DNA of 13,031 bases from Fragilaria radians (taxonomy: Eukaryota; Bacillariophyta; Fragilariophyceae; Fragilariales; Fragilariaceae). This document shows, piece after piece, positions 1 to 8,742 of the stretch; the first letter of the stretch is position 1, and each line of letters opens with the position of its first letter. Under the pieces are notes generated by a model. It was not told the origin of the DNA and made no database searches. It was given only the letters and a program-made list of their open reading frames with translations. Where the stretch lies: NCBI GenBank assembly GCA_900642245.1, contig CAAAJI010000068.1, positions 93,785-106,815 on the forward strand, in the 5' to 3' direction. The translations under genes were made by a program, and so were the position numbers.

Positions 1-1
1 T

Positions 2-2434
2 TCCAAAATATTTTCCACATCCGACAGTAATCGTGTCATTACAGCATTGACGGCAGTACGAGATTTTCAAAATAAAGTGACTGGATTTCATGTGCCTTCT
101 CGGATGGAACCATTAATTATTGGACTCATCCACAATTTTCCAAAGAGACATGGACCGAGACTCTTACCCAAGAACAATCGAACGTTCACTGTTCTCCCAT
201 TACCGATATTGATGGTATTATGTTCCGCGACAATCAAATTCTTGTGGTTACAGGGACGTCACTAGGAGTCACATTGCATTATTGGTCTAATGCAGCCATG
301 AACAACGAAGCATCCAAGTATCAAGCAAAGAAACTGGCAAACTTCGCAACGAATTCTGTTAAATTGCAGTCGTTTTCTTCAGATCATGCAATTCTATTGG
401 TTGGTACCGCATCTCCTCGGCATAACAAATTCATGTTTATTGGATGTCATCTCAATCAAATACCTACGCAGGCTATCTAATGGGCCACGAAGATTGGATC
501 TCAGATTTTTCTTGGAGTACTGGTGAGCAGAATTCTATGCTAGCAAGTGCGAGTCAAGACGCGAGAATCAGACTTTGGGAATTTAAAACAACCCTTCAGG
601 AATCATGTGAAGGAAATTTACCTAATGCAACAATAGCTTCTTCGGATGGTATCGTCTCTACCATAGCAGATGAAGAGTATGATGACGAAGAAAAGGAATT
701 AGATATACTTCATGATGAGGACGATGAGGGTGAAGCGCGATTGGAGATTCTTCATAGCCATGGCCTCACACGTGTTACCCTTGAAGCACTCTTGTATGGT
801 CATGAGGAGCCTGTCACAAGCGTCGTATGGCACCCAAAGCCACAAGACGTGTATCGGCAAGATAGAGTCCTTTTGAGTAGCAGTATGGATCGTACCCTCC
901 TCATCTGGGCATGCTTTGATGGAGGGGTTTGGACACCATTATCTCGAGTGGGAGCAGCAGGAGGGATTCTCGGAGGTTCGGTTGGTTCGACCTTGTTGGG
1001 ATTCTTAGGCGTTGCTGTTGATCCAGTGCATGGAAAATCCTTACTAGGACACGCTTATGGGGGAGCTTTACATGTTTGGACATTAGAAGAGCCCAACGTA
1101 AGCTTTGATCGAACGAGCATGTCGACTGAAGAAATTGCGCTCCAAAGCCGTTGGAGAGCCACACCATGTATTACGGGGCATTTTGGCCCCATATCAGATT
1201 GCTGCTGGGAAACTGATAAGGGCGAATATCTTCTAACTGTCAGTAAAGATCAAACTTGTCGCCTTTGGGGACCCGTGTCAAATACTGAGGGAACAGAAGT
1301 CTGGTTGGAGTTGGCCAGACCTCAGGTTCATGGATATGATCTTTCTGCTGTAACTTCCATCTCCAGTCCATCACATCGCCACATTATGATAACTGGAGCT
1401 GACGAAAAGGAGATTCGGGTTTTTGATGCACCAATGAATACACTGAGAGTCCTTGAAGCAACTAAGAACCTTTCTACTTCTACTTTAGATAATCATCACC
1501 AACGAGTGGAACGCGCGTATATTCCATCGCTGGGTCTAAGTAACAAAGCTTCTGCTTCTGATGGTGCTAACGAAGATACAGAGCATCTAATGGAAGAATA
1601 TATGGTTGTCATCTTCCTCTTGAGCGAGACCTAGGTGCTGTTTCCCTATGGCCAGAAATTGCGAAGCTCTATGGTCACAATACAGAACTATTTTGTCTTA
1701 CTTCCACTTGTGCTGCCCGGTCTGGAATTTACGACAATGATGGGACTCCCATTCTTGTAGCATCCTCTTCTAAAGCTAGAGATGCTCAAGATGCCTCAAT
1801 TCGACTTTGGGATATCGAATCAGGCAAGTGTTTGCAAGTTTTGAGTGGAGGGCACAAATCCACTGTTGCCACTCTGGCATTTTCCTCGGATGGGAAGTAT
1901 CTTGCCTCCTCCGGGAAAGATCGCCGTCTCTGCATTTGGAAAAAGGTGGATACATCTAATACTTTCGAACTCGGTGCATTGATTGAGTCGGCTCATAAAC
2001 GAATCGTATGGTCATGTCATTTCTGTCCTCACGATCCCACGCTGCTAGCAACAGGATCTCGCGATGGGTTGGTGAAAATTTGGCATTTAACCGAATCAGA
2101 AAAAGGCCTTTCACCTATTTTACAATTATCGTTTGAAGCATCATCACGGTCTAGTACAAAAGCCCAATCAGTTACTGCTCTTGCTTTTGCTCCGTTGCCT
2201 TTGCAAGATGACTTGCCATTATTGGCTCTTGGTCTTGAAGATGGTCTTTTAGAGCTATGGGTTGTTAACGGTAAATCCAGCAATCTAGTCTGCGTCGTGG
2301 ATCCATCGTCATGTCATTCTTCTAAAATTACTAAGCTATGTTGGCAGCCCAAACGAGATAAAGAGGACAAAAATTTCATTCTAGCAAGTACTTCAGAAGA
2401 CCATGGTGTCAGGTTGCACCAAATAAATTACTAA
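2..2434 (+). CDS. ELP2: Elongator complex protein 2 (WD40), 5'-partial, with three apparent -1 frameshifts
   Basis: Elp2 is the double-beta-propeller scaffold subunit of Elongator, which modifies the wobble uridine of tRNAs. The N-terminus lies outside the window. Frame 2 covers 2 to about 76, frame 1 about 76 to 440, frame 3 about 444 to 1600 and frame 2 again from about 1600 to the TAA at 2434. Together they give a nearly full-length chain of WD repeats (strand ends such as LHYW, IRLWEF, LLIWACF, LHVW, CRLWGP, IRVFDAP, LWDIE, CIWKKV, KIWHLT). Elp2 signatures seen are GHEDWI, a GHF..I block, ARPQVHGYDL, GADEKEIRVF, LGLSNKA, LWPE..KLYGH and SRDG..KIW. An acidic insert (DEEYDDEEKELDILHDEDDEGE region, about 670-740) sits between two repeats. 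No intron is needed. The gaps between frames are far too short for introns and no stop interrupts any segment, so sequencing indels or very recent decay are both possible. The family call is firm; the integrity is not. Confidence 0.9.
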
Positions 2435-2467
2435 ACGAGAGTTTACTACATAATTTCCATTATGATT

Positions 2468-3966
2468 TCAAAGTGGCCCTTTAATTGGAAAGCGTGCCTT
2501 ATGGATCCTTGGTTCATAAAATTGCAATAAAACTTCACTGATTCGAATTCCGGGTTGATGATAACGGGGTTGAATGGTCGCAAGGCCTTGCTTGTTATGC
2601 TCTAAATTTGTAGAGAGTAAATCTAACTCCTCTTTAAGTAGACCTAGAGTTTCGTAGAGTACACGGTGTTGACTTGATGACGCTGCAAGGAGCCATAAGT
2701 CCTTCATCAAATACCTAGTGACTCCTCCATTGGCACCGGTACGTCTGTGTAGTACAAGAATTAATTCGTTGAGCATGTTAACATTCGAGTTTGATGCAGC
2801 AAAGGAAACGCATTCGTGCAAAATCACCAAAATTGAGAGCTCGTCATCCACCAAATTAGAAAGCTCAGGGAGTTTCTCAACGAAGCTAAGAAAGTATGTC
2901 CTTAACAGTTCAATGTCGAAAAATATTCGCATGGCAGCTCGGCTGGGAGAAACAAAGGGAATTTCTGTGATACCATCTTTTTCATTATTCGTCCTTTTCT
3001 TTAATCGAATTCGGTTCGCTTTCTCAATAAGGCATTTGATATAAAAGCAAACAACCGACCTTAATGTCGCTCCCACAATTTTTCCAAATAAAAAGGATTG
3101 CGACAACAAATTCTGGGATTCATTGATATAATCCTCAATAAAGTGAATCATACCACACACAACTTCATTGTTATGAAATTCAGACTCCCACTTGGCACTG
3201 AATAATTCTTTGGAAACAAATGATTGATGAAGCTTGTTCATCACGAGTAATCGAGTCTTCTGAACGGCAAAAATGGCATCATTTCCATACAGTGCAACAA
3301 GATTTGAAGCTTCTTGCTCAATTGCAATCATTCGTTTCGAAGCAGCATCGTCCAAACTTGACAGGTTCATAAGCAACTTCAACCGAGGATATCGTCTGTG
3401 AATGTTTTCAAAGAGATCATCAAAGCAATCAATCATCCGCATAAAGTCATTTGCAAACGCAAAGCACGTCTCAACTTCTTGTAATAGACGATCTCGGTGC
3501 TGAAGTTGCAATTGATACAAGTCTTGAATAATACATTCCAAAGCTGACAGAATAAGATCCTGACCTACATCGGATTTTTCAACCTCTTTCAGCAAAAGAT
3601 ACTCATGCAATAAATCAATTTGAATATTCACCAAGGAATAAACATCTTCGCAAAGTGAAGTATACACTGAATTATCCTCGACAGATTGAAAAATCTCGTG
3701 ATCCGCACTAAACGTGAGCAAGCCTTAGAAACAAAACAATCAAATACATCGCTCAAAAGTAAGCATAAATTCAAAACGTTTACCTACAAATATGCATTCT
3801 CCAAACACAAGAGAGCCTTTTCTTGAAAACGGAAAAGAAATTCATCCACTGTGGGGATTCTGTAATCGTCAATCTCGTGAATGCTTCCATGGTCTACGTT
3901 GGGATGGGCCACTCCAGGGAATGGCGGTTTAGCCAACAAGTATGGTGGTAGTGGAATATCATTCAT
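2468..3966 (-). CDS. Sec6-like exocyst-family protein A, two exons (3966-3788, 3707-2468)
   Basis: The joined exons encode 472 residues. Intron 3787-3708 (80 bp) begins GTAGGT and ends TTTAG. This junction keeps the frame and matches paralogue B residue for residue (AY-F-ADHE..VEDNSV against AY-K-VEHK..FEDKSV). The ATG at 3966 follows an in-frame TGA. Order: a Pro-rich start (1-37), TVDEFLFRF (39-47), an all-helical region with LCEDVYSLVN (78-87), a CFAFANDFMRMIDCF block (141-155), ELFSAKWE (227-234) and a VVCFYIKCL helix (278-286). Order, spacing and residues resemble the C-terminal half of Sec6, the exocyst subunit that tethers secretory vesicles and binds SNAREs. Sec6 is normally about 750 residues, so the N-terminal half is absent and I see no upstream exon for it. 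The stop lies 33 bp from the ELP2 stop, tail to tail. The family call is from recalled pattern, not from a search; a Sec6-related protein with a divergent role is possible. Confidence 0.72.
3708..3787 (-). other. Intron of Sec6-like gene A
   Basis: This 80-bp phase-2 intron has donor GTAGGT and acceptor TTTAG. A first AG about 12 bases further upstream (TTCTAAG) would break the frame, and reading through meets a TAG at the donor. The accepted junction restores similarity to paralogue B on both sides. Confidence 0.8.
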
Positions 3967-4323
3967 ATTTCAAGATATGGAACAAATAATGAGAAAGGAA
4001 TCATCAAACGTGTGAAAAATTGGGACTACACGTTAGATAAGTTTTACCGTTTGCCTCTCCAATTTATCACGAAAGCGAAATTCCAAGATTATATTGACGG
4101 GATTCAAGCCTGAATTCTTTATCTATATTGCATATCATTCTGGGATTGATGTTTATAACAAAATATGGAGAATTGGTGCGCGTTTCCAATTTTCATTTTG
4201 CAAGAATCGTGAATGATTCTCCAAATTGTATTTTGGAAATTCTCATTGATGATGCCTTGATCTAAAGGAGCATTCCCTTTATTATTCGATACGCCTCAGA
4301 TATATATTGTTTTCTGTTGAATA
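3967..4323. other. Spacer between Sec6-like A start and FKBP stop
   Basis: This 357-bp AT-rich spacer has no ORF of note. It must hold the promoter and leader of Sec6-like A and the FKBP 3' end (both genes are on -). A cluster of inverted repeats lies at 4166-4223: TGGAGAAT/ATTCTCCA as outer arms, AATTGG/CCAATT inside and AGAATC/GATTCT overlapping the right arm. The function of this cluster is unknown. Confidence 0.6.
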
Positions 4324-4794
4324 CTACCAGATCCCAAACCACTTTCGTCCTTTCTTTCGTTCAATATGAATAATTTCCATACGAAAGAGAAGGTTGGCCT
4401 TTGATGGAACTATTGGAGGGTATCCTTGTTCCCCGTAGGCAAAAAGGTGTGGAATTGTCACTTCAACAAGCTGATCAAGTTGTAGATGAGGCAAAACTTC
4501 TTGCCACCCCTTCATTACAAATCCTTCTCCAACCATCACCTTAAGTGGAGTTTGACTTGTGTAGCTTGAACAAAATGGAGTAGGGTGTATCATCGAGTTT
4601 GAATTAGACGAATCTGTGCCGCTGGATCCTCGAGTTTCTGGAATTTGATGGTCCATGTTATTGCTGTCTCGCAACAAAAATCCTTCGTAATGAACCAAAA
4701 CAAGATCTCCGTTACATGGCTTGGATCCATATCCTTTGCGAAGAGTGCGTACTAATATTCCTGATCCGATTTTAGGATCCGTTGACGTTGCCAT
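4324..4794 (-). CDS. FKBP-type peptidyl-prolyl cis-trans isomerase, 156 aa, single exon
   Basis: FKBPs isomerise peptide bonds before proline and assist folding. Start ATG 4794 lies in a good context (ACAAATGG). One FKBP fold fills the protein: GDLVLVHYEG (29-38, Tyr36), then PLKVMVGEGFVMKGW (83-97), VTIPHLFAYGE (112-122), PPIVPSKANLLF (126-137). It retains the counterparts of FKBP12 Tyr26, Trp59, Tyr82 and Phe99. Oddities: the usual F-D-S-S strand after VHYEG is replaced by a roughly 40-residue polar Ser/Asn/Thr-rich insert (42-82), and the position of FKBP12 Phe46 is Leu84. The tail is basic (RKKGRKW). There is no signal peptide or membrane segment, so it is probably cytosolic or nuclear. 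The family call is secure. Catalytic activity and FK506 binding may be altered by the loss of the Asp37 region. Confidence 0.9.
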   Translation of the reverse strand: MATSTDPKIGSGILVRTLRKGYGSKPCNGDLVLVHYEGFLLRDSNNMDHQIPETRGSSGTDSSNSNSMIHPTPFCSSYTSQTPLKVMVGEGFVMKGWQEVLPHLQLDQLVEVTIPHLFAYGEQGYPPIVPSKANLLFRMEIIHIERKKGRKWFGIW

Positions 4795-6280
4795 TTGTCA
4801 ATTCAACGTTTTCTTATCCATGCTCCTACTAGTAGTATCTATCGCTGGTTCCAAAATTTGCACTTATTAAGAACCACAAACTCGGAATGATTATCAAAAG
4901 TGATAAGGTCCACATTGATTTTTTTGTTATCATAAATTGATGACTTACACTTTTGTGCTTCCTTACACGCTATGGTCGAAGTATATTTACATGTACATCA
5001 TAGTCACAACTGTCAATAGATAGAGTGAGATAACTTAGCGGACGGTGAATTTGAGGTGTAGTAACCACATATTGAGATTAGTTTGTAAGATATGAGATGA
5101 ATTGATGGGATTTATGCGTTATCTTTCTTGATTGATTTCCACTTTTGTCTATGTCTTTGATATCCCTATTCTCATGTTTTGGTTTGCCATTATATGTCTC
5201 GCTGATGAGAATTGTTTGCAGTCACGCATGATTTTGCCCGTATTGTCATGGGCACCAAACAATTGTTCACACAATTCTACCGATTAGTTGCAAGGACATT
5301 GACCTGACAGCTGTGAACATCTTATGTGTGACAAATTAACTTTTCTGGCCATATTATTTTATATTCAAGCAGAGCAGTTCTAATAAATAATTCTATTCTA
5401 GATCTTTGTTGGCAGACTAAAAGAATAGAATGTAGGTGGCTGATTTTGATCCTATGTGTATAACACTTCAGATTCTATCATGTATGCATGTATGCACAAA
5501 TCGTAAATAATTAGTTCTTTTGTCTATCCTAAAGTTGTTATGGTAACTGTAGTTCGAAATCTATAAACAGCGATTTTGCCTTGTCCGCCCACGAGCAAAA
5601 TGTTTTTTGTTGCACACACAATGCAGTCGTGTAACTTTTTTCAATTTTTCAAAAGCAATATCTACACTACTAAAAAAGTTTCACATCCGGTGTATCTATC
5701 TAGCACCACGTAACGTTTTGAAAGTACAGAAACAATCGAGAAAGTGATCGAGTACGAGTAAAGGTTTTTCAGACTGAGCAACCAATAGAGATACGCTAAT
5801 TCAAACTGGACCATATTGGGTAGGAAAAAATAAATTCCATCCTACTTTCATCCAGAATTATAAACTAGAATGTTGTCAAGACTTTCGGTTGTAAACTGTA
5901 GAATATTTAACGCAATTGACATTCAAATGCTTCTGAAATGTGGATATGCAACTAAATGAAATTATTTCAAAATGATAAAAAAATAACACTATTCATTAAA
6001 TCGAGGAAAAGATCTTGTGTTGTCAAGACTTTTGGTTGTAAACTGTAGAATATTTAACACAATTGTCATTCAAATGCTACTGCAATGTGGATAGATCTAA
6101 TTGCAATAATAATATGCAACTAGATGAAATTGTTTCCCAATAATGAAAAAATAAATAACACTATTCCTTTAAATTGAAGAAAAAGATCTTTTGTGATTCT
6201 TAACCTTAAGTCTAATTATAGCTGGTTTAAAAGGCATTCATCATATGGATCACTTATGTCGTTGTATGTTTGGGATATTC
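4795..6280. other. Gene-poor AT-rich spacer
   Basis: I see no convincing coding region in this 1.5 kb on either strand. The FKBP promoter should lie at its left end, where the palindrome CTACTAGTAG occurs at 4826-4835. It also holds an 8-mer doublet (TGTATGCA x2, 5481-5496), a small set of stem-forming repeats (5210-5276) and the tandem duplication listed separately. No tRNA-type A/B box pair was found. Confidence 0.6.
5871..6195 (+). repeat. Imperfect tandem duplication, two units (5871-6017, 6018-6195)
   Basis: Two head-to-tail copies begin with TGTTGTCAAGACTTT and share GGTTGTAAACTGTAGAATAT, CATTCAAATGCT, ATGCAACTA.ATGAAATT, AATAACACTATTC and AAAAGATCTT. The second unit is about 30 bp longer, mainly through an insertion after ATGTGGAT (around 6092-6112). 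Point differences between copies are frequent, so the duplication is not recent. No ORF or terminal inverted repeat was seen. Confidence 0.85.
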
Positions 6281-6613
6281 TTATTGTATTAATCCTACAT
6301 TTGCCTTATTTTTTAAACTGTCAAACAAGTAAAGGATACATTTTATAAAGTTAACAAAACAACAATATTGACTTTGTACCAACAGCTTTATTTTGATTTT
6401 TTCACCGACAATCTTTGACATTCCAATAACAGCGGCACCGATAACTTCTACAACAATAGCGCAAGAAAAAGCTAAAACATGTCTTTAAACCATAGTTATA
6501 ATAGAAAAAATGAAATTACTACCTTTACACCTTCCTAATGCCAATGCTAAATCAATGGCATAATTTACTTTCAGTTCTGTGATGTTGAATGCAACTGTTG
6601 ATACCACTGACAT
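6281..6613 (-). CDS. Candidate small spliced gene (exons 6613-6523, 6471-6281)
   Basis: An ATG at 6613 with an upstream in-frame TGA opens exon 1 (30 codons plus 1 base). A 51-bp intron (6522-6472, donor GTAGTA, acceptor TTTTAG) joins in phase to exon 2, giving 93 residues. A second possible intron (6379-6318, donor GTACAAAG, acceptor TTGACAG) would instead end the protein at 6306 with 64 residues. Both readings share NYAIDLALALGRCKA and VEVIGAAVIGMSKIVGEK and a Lys-rich stretch. I do not recognise it firmly. The pattern strand, Asn-Tyr helix, strand, Gly-Ala helix loosely recalls the Alba nucleic-acid-binding fold, but that is a guess. It lies head to head with Sec6-like B (287 bp between starts). 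It could also be a chance assembly or a gene relic. Confidence 0.42.
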
Positions 6614-6785
6614 GCTAGATCAAGTAGTAAATAGGTTCACAAATAACAATCATAAACATCTTTGTCATACTGAGAATTAAAACATTCAAAGATACATTCT
6701 CTTTTGGAAAATAGTTAACTCTGCGGAGCAAAGCAAGCACCAACTACTAGTAGACTAATAAATAATTATAAGAGTGAATATTTTG

Positions 6786-6828
6786 CATGAATGACTTTTG
6801 ACGCAGTATACCATGAATGACTTTTGAC
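6786..6828 (+). repeat. 17-bp perfect direct repeat upstream of Sec6-like B
   Basis: CATGAATGACTTTTGAC occurs at 6786-6802 and 6812-6828, start-to-start 26 bp, ending about 70 bp before the Sec6-like B ATG. The core TGACTTTTGAC is a plausible factor-binding motif by position; no factor is known to me. Confidence 0.8.
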
Positions 6829-6899
6829 CCGTAAAATACGAATGAATTTCACAAGAAATCGATTTTCAACTTTCATAAAAGCAACGATATCAGTGCAAT

Positions 6900-8647
6900 A
6901 TGTCGTTTCCATCAGGTATGGAGGTAAAGCCCCTTCTTGCATCATTGAGTGAATATCAGAGGAGGAGTCAGAAAATGGAGTCGAGATCAAGGGCAATGCC
7001 GATGTCGAGAGTTACACCTCGTTCAGGCTTAGAGGCATGCACAGTAGACGAATTCCTCACGCTTTTTGAAGATCAGTTATTCAATTCTTTAGAAAAGGCA
7101 TACAAGTAAGTGATGAGCTAGCGAGAATAATCATTCTAATTTGGAAACTATTCTCAAACATGCATTTTAGAGTCGAACATAAAGTCTACCCTTCTTTCGA
7201 AGACAAATCCGTGATTTCGACACTTTGTGAAGACGTTTATACAATGGTCAACACTCAGCTTGACTTAGTTCATGAGTTTGTGAAGTTGAAAAAGATTGAA
7301 AAGACAGATACGGGTGCTCAACTTGTAATGTCAACACTTCTTTCCATCATCCGCAATTTACAAAAACTTCAGCTTGAACATCGTGATAGTTTTCTTGTCG
7401 ATCTAAAATCATCTTGTGCAGCTGCAAATGACCTGATGAGAATGATAGAGTGCTTCAACCATGCCACTGAACGTGTGAATAGACGATATCCTGGACTAAA
7501 ACTAGGGCCCTTGAACAAACGCGTTGTGAATTATCATGGTAATGCAGTAAGCGCCGATGTAATTGAACGTGAATCCTCAGACCTCGAAGAGTTATATACA
7601 AAGCATGCAACCTATGCAGCAGAAAAATCACATACATTTTTGATGGAAGTTATTCGAGATTCATCGATCCAGCAAGAACTTTTCAGTCGCAAATGGGAAG
7701 ACGACTTGTCAAGCGAAGTTGCAATTTCGATTGTGATTACGTCGAAGGATTTCCTGGATGATTGCCATTCGTTTCTTCACTGTACTTTTCTGTATAGCAA
7801 GCTTGTAGGAGCAGTGATCCGTTCTATCGTTTGTTTTTACGTACAATCCTTTTTGAGAAAAGCTCGTCAACTGAAAAAAAAGCTTAATCCTTTGGTTTCA
7901 AAAGAACATTCTTTTGTAAATCCACGCAAATCAGTTTCGCGAATGATGAATGATATTGAAGTATTCCGTACATTCTTTTGCAACTTAGTGAAACAAATGC
8001 CCCAAGTGTCATCATTGGTAGAAAAAGAAATTTCAGTTTTGATGTTGTTTCACGATTGTCTGATGGCAGCAACCGAAAGTGAGAATAAAGATAAAATTCA
8101 GAAGCTTATTTTGCAACTTCACAAACAAGCTGACTCAGATATCACCATTACGAAGAATGTCCTAAAGGATTTATGGCTACTAGCACGTGGTGACACTGGT
8201 GCATTAGATGAGGCTTTTCAAGGTATTCGTAGTGATTTGAATCGCCTCTCAGAAAATCAGAGCAAAAGTCAATGTGAAGGTTCAAGTGCTCAGCATGTGT
8301 ATACCTCACCAGTTTTATCACTGGGAGAAGTTTTGAAACAACATTATGGAAGAAATCCGTTTCAAGAGTTTTTTCAACCTTTCGGTCAAAACTTCAATGT
8401 GCTCTGCAACGATGCAAATGCTAAAAAGGAGCAGCACGGTGTCGTGCAAGGAAAAGAGAATCCCTCAGCACAGAATAAGCACCAAGATGGCGGAGATTCG
8501 CCTGACAATCATGAGGATTTCAAATCAATGATCGAAAGTATGGTCGCTGAGCTTTCGTTGAAAAATAATCGCTTCATTGAAGAACGTCCTAAATTAGGTA
8601 TGCAAAGACAAGTGGCACAACGTGGTTTAAGATGCACATTTCCGTAA
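6900..8647 (+). CDS. Sec6-like exocyst-family protein B, two exons (6900-7105, 7171-8647)
   Basis: The joined exons give 560 residues. Intron 7106-7170 starts GTAAGT and ends TTTTAG. The ATG at 6900 has an in-frame TAA 24 bp upstream. The N-terminus (1-47) is Ser/Arg/Met-rich. TVDEFLTLF follows (48-56), then the helical region shared with paralogue A: LCEDVYTMVN, SSCAAANDLMRMIECF, VNRRYPGLKL, QQELFSRKWE (236-245), IVCFYVQSFL, a DIEVFRTFF helix and LGEVLKQHY (about 450). Paralogue A ends soon after the last motif, whereas B has a further polar, Lys/Glu/Gln-rich tail of about 100 residues. The core resembles the C-terminal half of Sec6, a vesicle-tethering exocyst subunit; the first roughly 400 residues of a normal Sec6 are missing. 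The stop is 95 bp from the PP2C stop, tail to tail. The pairing with A is directly visible; the Sec6 name is family knowledge without a search. Confidence 0.72.
7106..7170 (+). other. Intron of Sec6-like gene B
   Basis: A 65-bp phase-2 intron with consensus donor GTAAGT and acceptor TTTTAG. It interrupts the same codon as the intron of paralogue A, so it predates the duplication. An in-frame TAA at the donor shows that it must be removed. Confidence 0.88.
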
Positions 8648-8742
8648 CCTGACAACCATAACACCCTACACGACTCAGAAACTTACATTTGATAAACACT
8701 AATAGATCAATTAAGGTATGGAGTGATGGATCCAAGTGAATT

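Noticed and set aside
430..475. Micro-intron explanation for the ELP2 frame change, using CGCAG before 472
   Set aside because: All available donors lie within about 50 bp and would remove the conserved strand before GHEDWI; a one-base indel is simpler and fits the other two breaks.
220..480. Separate small + strand protein
   Set aside because: Its frame extends upstream without a start and reads as WD40 repeats continuous with ELP2; it is the frame-1 segment of that gene.
5199..5306. Possible C/D box snoRNA (TGATGA at 5203, CTGA near 5303)
   Set aside because: The base before TGATGA does not fit the C box, and the flanks of the two boxes do not form a terminal stem.
5550..5566. tRNA B-box-like AGTTCGAAATC
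   Set aside because: No A box at a suitable distance upstream and no cloverleaf could be drawn.
5600..5713. 37-codon + strand ORF
   Set aside because: Too short, no motif, no codon bias; expected by chance.
6766..6996. 76-codon - strand ORF over the Sec6-like B start
   Set aside because: No motif, and it overlaps exon 1 and the promoter repeats of a better supported gene.
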